From Cladorhizidae sp. MBARI D1340-BT2 (Eukaryota > Porifera > Demospongiae > Poecilosclerida > Cladorhizidae), in the NCBI GenBank assembly GCA_028752905.1, contig JAQNBH010000008.1, positions 1,318,346 to 1,382,345 of the forward strand: 64,000 nucleotides of DNA, given 5' to 3'. Shown here one piece after another: positions 42,304-51,000 of the stretch; within the stretch, counting starts at the first letter, position 1; each line of letters starts with the position of its first letter. Below the pieces are notes generated by a model. It did not search any database. It saw only the letters and a list, made by a program, of their open reading frames with translations, and was not told the DNA's origin. The position numbers were made by a program, and so were the translations under genes.

Positions 42304-42515
42304 TAGAGAAGCGCTATGCGCCGTCATAGAACAAGATTGAACTGGACCAATAATCAGTGTGCAAGTCATATGATGATAGCAATAACTGAGGCAAGGTAAG
42401 GGTCGTCAATTAGGTAAGATCGCTAAATGGAATATTGTGTGTGGATGATATTACATATCTAACTAAAGGTCGCTAAATGGAATATTGTGTGTGGATGATA
42501 CTACATATCTAACTA
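42304..42515 (-). repeat. 3' LTR of the Ty3/gypsy element
   Basis: 212 bp, matching 47533-47744 base for base as far as I can read. On the element strand it starts TAGTTAGATATG and ends GCGCTTCTCTA. It contains two direct 50-bp-period repeats in U3 (42420-42515) and a small GCGC-TAT-GCGC hairpin near its U5 end (42312-42322). Confidence 0.95.
42420..42515 (-). promoter_or_regulatory. Duplicated U3 segment in the LTR
   Basis: Two copies with a 50-bp period (starting at 42420 and 42470 in plus coordinates; 47649 and 47699 in the other LTR), starting TCGCTAAATGGAATATTG. They differ at GATATTAC versus GATACTAC. They sit at the outer end of U3, where LTRs commonly hold duplicated enhancer modules. 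The enhancer role is inferred from position only. Confidence 0.6.
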
Positions 42516-42524
42516 TCTCCCCCC
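42516..42524 (-). promoter_or_regulatory. Polypurine tract (plus-strand primer)
   Basis: On the element strand GGGGGGAGA lies immediately before the 3' LTR. This is the expected position and composition of the RNase H-resistant primer for second-strand synthesis. Confidence 0.85.
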
Positions 42525-42569
42525 AAGTTCACTGTAGGGGAACTGAAAATTCTGTGGTATCATCGTCCA

Positions 42570-45500
42570 TCATTGTCCGTATCTGTCTACCGGGACCTTG
42601 ATCCTGGTGCTCCGGCGAAGTGGCGGCGGTTGGATGGGTGGTCTGTTCCATGGTGCCATGGGTCCTATCGCTGGGCTGTCGTGGGGCTTGGGTGGTGGGA
42701 GTTGGAGGGTTGGCGGTGTCCCAGCAATCGAGGCGTACGATCTTCCCCCTGCCTGTGAAGGTGGGGGCGAGAATTGCAGTTTATTCGGAGCCTGGTGTTG
42801 AGCCGGGGGTGGTGCCTGTGGTGTGCCAGGTGTGGTAGGTTGGCGAGATGCCGGCGGCGGCAGAGTCACTGGTGCTGGCGGCGTCGGTGGTGTGGGTGGT
42901 GGTGGTGGTGGTGGCGTGGTAGCCACTGGTTGGTTTTGCCGTGGCGGTATGCCAGCTAGGCGGGTCCGGAGTGCGTCATCGGGTGACAGTTGTGGGGTGC
43001 TGTTTCTTCTCAGGTGGCGGCGGTTGCGGGTAGTCAGCCGGCCGTTGCCATCCATCCTGACGGTGTATTGGTGGTACTGGAGCACTTCTGTTACCACACC
43101 GGTGTGGTCCCATTTGCCTGGGTGGTGGCCGTGCTGGTTTTGGACATGGACCCGGTCCCCACACCGGAGTGGTGAGAGGCCTCCAGTATGTTCTGTCCAC
43201 CTTCCGTGTGCCAAGGACTGTCGCTTCCTCATCGCAGCTTGGCGTTGCTTTTCCGAGGGGTCATCCTGGGGTACTTGAAGTTTGTGTGGTAGAATGGGTA
43301 GCAGGTCTCTTGTGGGTCGGCCAAGGACACACATCGCCGGTGACATCTTGGTGTCTGGACTTGGGGCGTTGCGGTATGTCAGCAGGGCCTTGAAGAAGGA
43401 GGACTTGAGGGTCCCTCCTGGGCCAGTGTTGCCGGTTATCAGGCGTTTCATCGTCTTGACAGCGGTCTCGGCCCTGTTGTTTGAGTGTGGGTGGTATGCT
43501 GAGCACAGCCTGTGTTGCACCCCCCAGTCGGTTAGGAATTCTGCTGTTAAGTGGGCAGTGAATTCCGGCCCGCCATCTGTGGTGATGGTATCGGGTATGC
43601 CGAAGGAGGCGAATGTCTCTCTTAGTACGGCAGTCAGACCTGCTGCTCCCCCGGTGGCTGGGGCGACTATGGGCCAGCCCGAGAATCGGTCCACCACCAC
43701 CAGATAGCAGGATCCGGCGTGGTGGAAGTAGTCGGCACATATTGAACCGAACGGGCGGTCAGGTACCTCGGGAGTCGTTGGGGGCAGGTGAGGTTGGGAT
43801 GGGGCGTTCCCGTTGCATTCTGTGCAGTGGGCGCGGGTCGTATTGATGTCCGACGTCATGCCTGGCCAATACATAGACGATGCTGCTCGGGCCATCATCC
43901 CACTCGTGCCCTGGTGTGCAGCGTGGAGGGCTTGCAGGCACTGTTGTCTGAGTGATTGGGGGATGACGATTCGGTCCCCGTAACACACCACGTCGTCAAT
44001 GATGGTTAGGTCGCCTAGGATGTTGAAGTATGCTTGGATGCTTGGCGGGAGTAGGTCTTTGGCGCTTGGTGGCCCTTCCTCGATTGCTGCCATGAGGTCC
44101 TGCATCGTTGGGTCTTCTGTTGTGGCGATTTGCAACTGCTCCCAGCCAATCGGTGTTGCTGAGAGGGCGCTGCACAACGCGATGGGGAGACCATCTCCCT
44201 CTTGAAGCGTGCAGGTCGAGCAGTGCACAGTGTTGGGTGGGGTGCTGGGCCCGCCATGGCAGTTGCTGCTTGGTGACTGGACGTCGTCCTGGAGGTGTAG
44301 TCTAACCGGTGATCTCGGCCCGGATGGATGGCGAGACAGGGCATCGCTGGTCTGGTTGCGTGTGCCCGGGATGTAGGCCATCCTGAATCGGTAGCGTAGT
44401 GTTTGCTCCTTCAGATTCCTGAGGCGAGGGTTCGGGATGTCCTCGAGGCAGCGATCGCCGAATAGTCTGAGCAGTGGCTTGTGATCCACTGCTACGACTA
44501 GATCGCTGCACCCGAGGACGAAGTGCCGTGTTCGGTCGAGGGCATCTGCCACCGCCAGTGCCTCGCCCTCCACTGGTGCGTACCGTGATTCGGCCGCGTG
44601 GGTGAATCGGGACCCCACTAGTGTCACTCGCCATCCCTCCCGGCAGCAGAATGGGTCGGACGACTGGCACTTGCAGTGTTTTTGCGTTAGCCAGAAGCCG
44701 ATCCCGTTCTTGCTCCAGTCTGTTGCAAGGCATGTGGGTCGCCCCTTGTCGAATATTTCGACGCCTGCTCGGATGCTGCTGCATATGTGATCCTTTGATG
44801 TAGTGAGGGCGTCTGACAGCTTGTCTGTCCATTCGAACGGGGTGGATGGTTTCAACAGCTCACGGAAGGGGAGCATGGCTGCGGTCATGGCAAAAGAGTA
44901 TGAGACTTGATTTACCAGACCGAACCATGCCCTCACATCGGTGATGCTCGTTGGGGTTGGGAAGTCTCTGATGGCCGCCGTGAATTTGTCTGCTGGGCGG
45001 ACCTCGGTGGGTGTCACGGTGAATCCGGCGAATTCGACCTTGTCCTTGGCGAAGAGAAACTTGGCCGGGTTGAGGGTGATGCCGTTCCGTGCGCAAATGT
45101 CGAGCCACTCGGTTGCCTGATGGAATGCCTCCGTGATGTCTGAAGACCAGAGGAGCGCGTCGTCTACACACTTGGTCTTCGACATCACGTGGGCGACGAG
45201 GGCGTCGTAGCGGGATGTATAAGCGTCACCGGAGGCGATGTAGCCCTGTGGTGCCGTCATATATCGGTATCTCCCCCACGGAGTTATGAATGTGGTGAAG
45301 TGTCTATCTTCTTCCCTCAGTGCTACGGAGTGGTAGCCATTCCACGCGTCGAAAATGGTCTTTTTGGTTCCGCGTGGAATGGCTCTGGCCTGGTGGAAGG
45401 GGGACGGACAGTGGTGCGTCTCTCGCGTGGCATGTTTGTTCAGGGGTTGGAAGTCTATGGTCCTCCTGAGCGACCCGTTCTTCTTGGTGCATATCACCAT

Positions 45501-47420
45501 TCGGTGGCACCAAGTGACGGGTGTGCCCAGGGGGACCTTCTCAATCACACCGAGGCGGATGTCCCTGTCCAGTCCCCTCTTCACCTCCTCCTGCCAGTGG
45601 ATCGGTATCGGGATCGGGGTGTGGCAGGGTTTTGGGGTGGCTGTTGGGTCTATGTTGAGGGCGAGAGGTGGGCCAGAAGTCTGGTGTTCGCAGATGTTGA
45701 AAGTGCTGGACGAATACATCTCGAGTAGGTACTTCTCCAACTTCTCTCGGTTCTCCTCCGTGGCGGGGTATGGCAGTGTGGTTGGCCGCTGTGGAGGTGG
45801 TGCCCTGTCTGGGCAATGGCACGGTCTGGCTGTGGCTGGTTTGAGCTCAGGCTGACTGCATTTGGGGGGCTCTGCAGGCAAACTGGGTTTGGTTGCTCCC
45901 TTGGCCTGCTTGTCCTGGATGGATGCGGTTGATTGGCCCCGTGGAAAGTCGTTCCGGATCAACCCCAGGTCGGTGCAGGTCGACAGGCTCAGGTACAGTT
46001 TGGTTGCTATAGGGCTGATGTATACCATCTGCCGTGTCTCCCTGCCCGACTGGGTCAGTCTGATCCTCGTCAGCGCCGCTCCGATGATGGGGAGTTGGTT
46101 GCCACTCGCCGATCTCATTGTGAGTGATGCCGGTATCAGGTCTCTCTTTTCCAGACCAAGGCTTCTCATGAGTCGGGGGCCAGCCAGACAGCTCTGGCAT
46201 CCCGTATCCGCCAGTGCTGTTGCGGATTGGTTGGAGCCCTCCTTCCTGAGGGTATGGCCGTGTGCTCGGTAGTCGGCTCGGTTCGTGGTGATTGCGACCG
46301 TCAGGGTTGGCTGTGGTGGCGATCGGCGCTGGGTCCATGACCCAGATGTCTGATTCCATGTCTGGTGGTGCAGTGCGCCCTCTGTCATATCATGGACCGT
46401 TTCGTTTATTGAGTTCCCCAGCTCCATGGTCTGCCAGCACAGTTTTGAGAAGTGGTTGGGGCGGCCGCATGACTGGCATGTCTTGCCATATGCTGGGCAC
46501 TGTGCCTTCCTGATGGCCGTCCTGGGTGAGGTGCCGTGCCCTTGTCGGCCGCAGAAGTTGCATGTCCCCTTGTCCGTGGTTTTGGGCGGGGTAGCTTGGG
46601 GTCTGTTGGTCAAGGGTATTGGTACGCTGTGGTTCTGTGGGCGCTGTTGCTGTTGCCGTTTGTACCCGCTATTCACCGCCTCCTCCCGGTCAGCCCCCTC
46701 GTCCAGGGCATTGGCGGATGGAGTTGTGGGTGCCTTCAGCGCAATGGCGGCCCGTTTCCCTGTGGCTTTCTTCTCGACAAAGCGCAGGGTCTGTTCGACG
46801 GTCATCCGTTTGGTGGCCTCCTCCATGAGGTCCTCTTGGATGTCGGGATCAGCCATGCCGATGCACAGCTGGTCCGACACCCTGCTCTCACTGTGGTCGA
46901 CTGTGTGGCCGCAATTGGTGCACCGTTCGTGGAACTCGCACGTCTCTGCCACGCCCCTCAATCGCGATGCGAAGGACCTGAACGACTCGCCTCTGTCTTG
47001 CGTTGTGCGGGCGAATGCGAATGTGGCGACCATGTAATTGTCCTCTACCACAGCCATGGCTTTGATGGCTGCCAGGAGCTCGGCTTCCGGTCTCTCCTCA
47101 ATGGGCGTTGGGCCCTTGGTGGTTCTGGTGAGGTCACGTCGCAGGTTCGGTTCCAGACACTCCAGTAGTTGGATGCCTATGTCGGTTCCGGTGAGTTTGG
47201 ATGCCCTGGAGTATGTCCTCCATCTGGCCTTGAAATACTGCCACCCTTCAGATGTCTCCCCCGCTGCAATCAGCGGGCGGTCGATGGGCTTTGGCTTCAT
47301 TGAGCCAGCCTGGTTGTGGTCGATCTTGACATGGGCATCTAGCAGTGCTACTATCACGGCAGGGTCGGTTCCCTCCGGAATGGAGTAGGGGCAGTCGGCT
47401 TTGGGACATCTGACTGCCAT
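42570..47420 (-). CDS. Gag-Pol polyprotein of the Ty3/gypsy retrotransposon
   Basis: One uninterrupted frame of 1616 residues. Gag occupies about residues 1-330. It has an N-terminal Cys/His motif (C5, C10, H30, H35) and two CCHC-type zinc knuckles (C287-C290-H295-C308 and C315-C318-H323-C328). The aspartic protease has DTG at 405-407. Reverse transcriptase spans about 600-850: first Asp in FDAWNGYHS (D691), TAPQGY (722-727), and CVDD (751-754) where YVDD or YIDD is usual. RNase H spans about 890-1030: D901, E951/E953, D979, D1026. Integrase has a zinc region (H1166, H1169, C1199, C1202) and a DD35E core (D1230, D1282, E1318). A GPY/F-like segment (about 1420-1472) and a proline-rich tail (1501-1600) end in RRSTRIKVPVDRYGQ. 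I see no chromodomain. Gag and Pol are fused without a frameshift or internal stop, so their ratio must be set after translation or by RNA level. The start is the first ATG after the leader. All catalytic residues are present, so the copy looks functional. Confidence 0.95.
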   Translation of the reverse strand: MAVRCPKADCPYSIPEGTDPAVIVALLDAHVKIDHNQAGSMKPKPIDRPLIAAGETSEGWQYFKARWRTYSRASKLTGTDIGIQLLECLEPNLRRDLTRTTKGPTPIEERPEAELLAAIKAMAVVEDNYMVATFAFARTTQDRGESFRSFASRLRGVAETCEFHERCTNCGHTVDHSESRVSDQLCIGMADPDIQEDLMEEATKRMTVEQTLRFVEKKATGKRAAIALKAPTTPSANALDEGADREEAVNSGYKRQQQQRPQNHSVPIPLTNRPQATPPKTTDKGTCNFCGRQGHGTSPRTAIRKAQCPAYGKTCQSCGRPNHFSKLCWQTMELGNSINETVHDMTEGALHHQTWNQTSGSWTQRRSPPQPTLTVAITTNRADYRAHGHTLRKEGSNQSATALADTGCQSCLAGPRLMRSLGLEKRDLIPASLTMRSASGNQLPIIGAALTRIRLTQSGRETRQMVYISPIATKLYLSLSTCTDLGLIRNDFPRGQSTASIQDKQAKGATKPSLPAEPPKCSQPELKPATARPCHCPDRAPPPQRPTTLPYPATEENREKLEKYLLEMYSSSTFNICEHQTSGPPLALNIDPTATPKPCHTPIPIPIHWQEEVKRGLDRDIRLGVIEKVPLGTPVTWCHRMVICTKKNGSLRRTIDFQPLNKHATRETHHCPSPFHQARAIPRGTKKTIFDAWNGYHSVALREEDRHFTTFITPWGRYRYMTAPQGYIASGDAYTSRYDALVAHVMSKTKCVDDALLWSSDITEAFHQATEWLDICARNGITLNPAKFLFAKDKVEFAGFTVTPTEVRPADKFTAAIRDFPTPTSITDVRAWFGLVNQVSYSFAMTAAMLPFRELLKPSTPFEWTDKLSDALTTSKDHICSSIRAGVEIFDKGRPTCLATDWSKNGIGFWLTQKHCKCQSSDPFCCREGWRVTLVGSRFTHAAESRYAPVEGEALAVADALDRTRHFVLGCSDLVVAVDHKPLLRLFGDRCLEDIPNPRLRNLKEQTLRYRFRMAYIPGTRNQTSDALSRHPSGPRSPVRLHLQDDVQSPSSNCHGGPSTPPNTVHCSTCTLQEGDGLPIALCSALSATPIGWEQLQIATTEDPTMQDLMAAIEEGPPSAKDLLPPSIQAYFNILGDLTIIDDVVCYGDRIVIPQSLRQQCLQALHAAHQGTSGMMARAASSMYWPGMTSDINTTRAHCTECNGNAPSQPHLPPTTPEVPDRPFGSICADYFHHAGSCYLVVVDRFSGWPIVAPATGGAAGLTAVLRETFASFGIPDTITTDGGPEFTAHLTAEFLTDWGVQHRLCSAYHPHSNNRAETAVKTMKRLITGNTGPGGTLKSSFFKALLTYRNAPSPDTKMSPAMCVLGRPTRDLLPILPHKLQVPQDDPSEKQRQAAMRKRQSLAHGRWTEHTGGLSPLRCGDRVHVQNQHGHHPGKWDHTGVVTEVLQYHQYTVRMDGNGRLTTRNRRHLRRNSTPQLSPDDALRTRLAGIPPRQNQPVATTPPPPPPPTPPTPPAPVTLPPPASRQPTTPGTPQAPPPAQHQAPNKLQFSPPPSQAGGRSYASIAGTPPTLQLPPPKPHDSPAIGPMAPWNRPPIQPPPLRRSTRIKVPVDRYGQ

Positions 47421-47516
47421 GTGGGGTGGGCGTTGAATGGAATCGCCTCAGAAACTAGCTTCCCTCCAGCCAGCTGCTCTGCTGGTGAGGTGTACTGAGC
47501 TAGCTACTCCAGCTAA
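47421..47516 (-). other. Retrotransposon leader between primer site and gag
   Basis: 96 bp of untranslated leader on the element strand. It contains overlapping AGCTGG/CAGCTGG and TAGCTAGCTCAG palindromic pieces that could form packaging or dimer structure. No upstream ATG-initiated frame of note was seen. Confidence 0.6.
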
Positions 47517-47532
47517 TCAGTTATTGCTATCA
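47517..47532 (-). promoter_or_regulatory. Primer-binding site, apparently self-primed
   Basis: On the element strand TGATAGCAATAACTGA directly follows the 5' LTR. It lacks the TGG start of a tRNA-primed site. It is the exact reverse complement of TCAGTTATTGCTATCA inside the LTR (47618-47603; also 42389-42374), and the last LTR base adds a seventeenth pair. In Tf1 of fission yeast and sushi-type elements, the 5' end of the transcript folds back on an LTR-adjacent site and is cut to make its own primer. The arrangement here matches that scheme. Confidence 0.75.
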
Positions 47533-47744
47533 TAGAGAAGCGCTATGCGCCGTCATAGAACAAGATTGAACTGGACCAATAATCAGTGTGCAAGTCATAT
47601 GATGATAGCAATAACTGAGGCAAGGTAAGGGTCGTCAATTAGGTAAGATCGCTAAATGGAATATTGTGTGTGGATGATATTACATATCTAACTAAAGGTC
47701 GCTAAATGGAATATTGTGTGTGGATGATACTACATATCTAACTA
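47533..47744 (-). repeat. 5' LTR of the Ty3/gypsy element
   Basis: 212 bp, same sequence as 42304-42515. It should drive the gag-pol frame leftward. The self-complementary 16-mer lies at 47603-47618, which would make U3 about 126 bp and R-U5 about 86 bp if transcription starts there. Confidence 0.95.
47613..47618 (-). promoter_or_regulatory. Initiator-like TCAGTT, likely transcript start
   Basis: TCAGTT on the element strand matches the animal initiator pattern TCAGT(T/C). Starting at its A (47616) would put 14 nt complementary to the primer-binding site at the very 5' end of the RNA, as self-priming requires. No TATA box is visible about 30 bp upstream. This is an inference from motif and position. 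Confidence 0.45.
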
Positions 47745-47975
47745 CTAGTCTATTAAGCTAATAATAAGGGCACTAGTCTATTAAGCTAATAATAAGGGGC
47801 ACTAGTCTATTAAGCTAATAATAAGGGCACTAGTCTATTAAGCTAATAATAAGGGCACTAGTCTATTAAGCTAATAATAAGGGCACTAGTCTATTAAGCT
47901 AATAATAAGGGCACTAGTCTATTAAGCTAATAATAAGGGGCACTAGTCTATTAAGCTAATAATAAGGGGCACTAG
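47745..47975. repeat. 29-bp tandem satellite, block 3
   Basis: About eight copies, mostly the 28-bp GGG form with some 29-bp units, continuing the mosaic zone on the far side of the retrotransposon. It starts with the right target-site copy CTAGT (47745-47749) and stops at the N gap. Confidence 0.97.
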
Positions 47976-48075
47976 NNNNNNNNNNNNNNNNNNNNNNNNN
48001 NNNNNNNNNNNNNNNNNNNNNNNNNNNNNNNNNNNNNNNNNNNNNNNNNNNNNNNNNNNNNNNNNNNNNNNNNNN
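47976..48075. other. Assembly gap (100 N)
   Basis: Exactly 100 N inside the 29-bp satellite. True length is unknown. Just left of the gap units are a mosaic and just right they are homogeneous, so real sequence may be missing between zones. Confidence 0.99.
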
Positions 48076-51000
48076 AGTCTATTAAGCTAATAATAAGGGG
48101 CACTAGTCTATTAAGCTAATAATAAGGGGCACTAGTCTATTAAGCTAATAATAAGGGGCACTAGTCTATTAAGCTAATAATAAGGGGCACTAGTCTATTA
48201 AGCTAATAATAAGGGGCACTAGTCTATTAAGCTAATAATAAGGGGCACTAGTCTATTAAGCTAATAATAAGGGGCACTAGTCTATTAAGCTAATAATAAG
48301 GGGCACTAGTCTATTAAGCTAATAATAAGGGGCACTAGTCTATTAAGCTAATAATAAGGGGCACTAGTCTATTAAGCTAATAATAAGGGGCACTAGTCTA
48401 TTAAGCTAATAATAAGGGGCACTAGTCTATTAAGCTAATAATAAGGGGCACTAGTCTATTAAGCTAATAATAAGGGGCACTAGTCTATTAAGCTAATAAT
48501 AAGGGGCACTAGTCTATTAAGCTAATAATAAGGGGCACTAGTCTATTAAGCTAATAATAAGGGGCACTAGTCTATTAAGCTAATAATAAGGGGCACTAGT
48601 CTATTAAGCTAATAATAAGGGGCACTAGTCTATTAAGCTAATAATAAGGGGCACTAGTCTATTAAGCTAATAATAAGGGGCACTAGTCTATTAAGCTAAT
48701 AATAAGGGGCACTAGTCTATTAAGCTAATAATAAGGGGCACTAGTCTATTAAGCTAATAATAAGGGGCACTAGTCTATTAAGCTAATAATAAGGGGCACT
48801 AGTCTATTAAGCTAATAATAAGGGGCACTAGTCTATTAAGCTAATAATAAGGGGCACTAGTCTATTAAGCTAATAATAAGGGGCACTAGTCTATTAAGCT
48901 AATAATAAGGGGCACTAGTCTATTAAGCTAATAATAAGGGGCACTAGTCTATTAAGCTAATAATAAGGGGCACTAGTCTATTAAGCTAATAATAAGGGGC
49001 ACTAGTCTATTAAGCTAATAATAAGGGGCACTAGTCTATTAAGCTAATAATAAGGGGCACTAGTCTATTAAGCTAATAATAAGGGGCACTAGTCTATTAA
49101 GCTAATAATAAGGGGCACTAGTCTATTAAGCTAATAATAAGGGGCACTAGTCTATTAAGCTAATAATAAGGGGCACTAGTCTATTAAGCTAATAATAAGG
49201 GGCACTAGTCTATTAAGCTAATAATAAGGGGCACTAGTCTATTAAGCTAATAATAAGGGGCACTAGTCTATTAAGCTAATAATAAGGGGCACTAGTCTAT
49301 TAAGCTAATAATAAGGGGCACTAGTCTATTAAGCTAATAATAAGGGGCACTAGTCTATTAAGCTAATAATAAGGGGCACTAGTCTATTAAGCTAATAATA
49401 AGGGGCACTAGTCTATTAAGCTAATAATAAGGGGCACTAGTCTATTAAGCTAATAATAAGGGGCACTAGTCTATTAAGCTAATAATAAGGGGCACTAGTC
49501 TATTAAGCTAATAATAAGGGGCACTAGTCTATTAAGCTAATAATAAGGGGCACTAGTCTATTAAGCTAATAATAAGGGGCACTAGTCTATTAAGCTAATA
49601 ATAAGGGGCACTAGTCTATTAAGCTAATAATAAGGGGCACTAGTCTATTAAGCTAATAATAAGGGGCACTAGTCTATTAAGCTAATAATAAGGGGCACTA
49701 GTCTATTAAGCTAATAATAAGGGGCACTAGTCTATTAAGCTAATAATAAGGGGCACTAGTCTATTAAGCTAATAATAAGGGGCACTAGTCTATTAAGCTA
49801 ATAATAAGGGGCACTAGTCTATTAAGCTAATAATAAGGGGCACTAGTCTATTAAGCTAATAATAAGGGGCACGCACTAGTCTATTAAGCTAATAATAAGG
49901 GGCACTAGTCTATTAAGCTAATAATAAGGGGCACTAGTCTATTAAGCTAATAATAAGGGGCACTAGTCTATTAAGCTAATAATAAGGGGCACTAGTCTAT
50001 TAAGCTAATAATAAGGGGCACTAGTCTATTAAGCTAATAATAAGGGGCACTAGTCTATTAAGCTAATAATAAGGGGCACTAGTCTATTAAGCTAATAATA
50101 AGGGGCACTAGTCTATTAAGCTAATAATAAGGGGCACTAGTCTATTAAGCTAATAATAAGGGGCACTAGTCTATTAAGCTAATAATAAGGGGCACTAGTC
50201 TATTAAGCTAATAATAAGGGGCACTAGTCTATTAAGCTAATAATAAGGGGCACTAGTCTATTAAGCTAATAATAAGGGGCACTAGTCTATTAAGCTAATA
50301 ATAAGGGGCACTAGTCTATTAAGCTAATAATAAGGGGCACTAGTCTATTAAGCTAATAATAAGGGGCACTAGTCTATTAAGCTAATAATAAGGGGCACTA
50401 GTCTATTAAGCTAATAATAAGGGGCACTAGTCTATTAAGCTAATAATAAGGGGCACTAGTCTATTAAGCTAATAATAAGGGGCACTAGTCTATTAAGCTA
50501 ATAATAAGGGGCACTAGTCTATTAAGCTAATAATAAGGGGCACTAGTCTATTAAGCTAATAATAAGGGGCACTAGTCTATTAAGCTAATAATAAGGGGCA
50601 CTAGTCTATTAAGCTAATAATAAGGGGCACTAGTCTATTAAGCTAATAATAAGGGGCACTAGTCTATTAAGCTAATAATAAGGGGCACTAGTCTATTAAG
50701 CTAATAATAAGGGGCACTAGTCTATTAAGCTAATAATAAGGGGCACTAGTCTATTAAGCTAATAATAAGGGGCACTAGTCTATTAAGCTAATAATAAGGG
50801 GCACTAGTCTATTAAGCTAATAATAAGGGGCACTAGTCTATTAAGCTAATAATAAGGGGCACTAGTCTATTAAGCTAATAATAAGGGGCACTAGTCTATT
50901 AAGCTAATAATAAGGGGCACTAGTCTATTAAGCTAATAATAAGGGGCACTAGTCTATTAAGCTAATAATAAGGGGCACTAGTCTATTAAGCTAATAATAA

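Larger units (their letters stand above)
42304..47744 (-). mobile_element. Complete Ty3/gypsy LTR retrotransposon
   Basis: A 5441-bp element inserted in the 29-bp satellite, reading on the minus strand. It has 212-bp LTRs at both ends that I read as identical, flanked by a 5-bp duplication CTAGT (42299-42303 and 47745-47749) taken from the satellite unit. In element order: 5' LTR (47744-47533), primer site (47532-47517), leader (47516-47421), one gag-pol frame (47420-42570), a short untranslated stretch, polypurine tract (42524-42516) and 3' LTR (42515-42304). The domain order protease, reverse transcriptase, RNase H, integrase places it in Ty3/gypsy (Metaviridae) rather than Ty1/copia. LTR ends are TAG...CTA, not the usual TG...CA. 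Identical LTRs and an intact frame indicate a recent insertion, possibly still able to move. The element is visibly richer in G+C than the satellite around it. Confidence 0.96.

Noticed and set aside
42573..47388. Many plus- and minus-strand open frames of 60-210 codons within the retrotransposon
   Set aside because: They are shadows of the single GC-rich gag-pol frame and show no family motifs.
47500..47516. tRNA-type primer site at the TGG about 20 nt inside the LTR
   Set aside because: It is too far from the LTR edge; the abutting 16-mer with perfect self-complementarity explains the site better.
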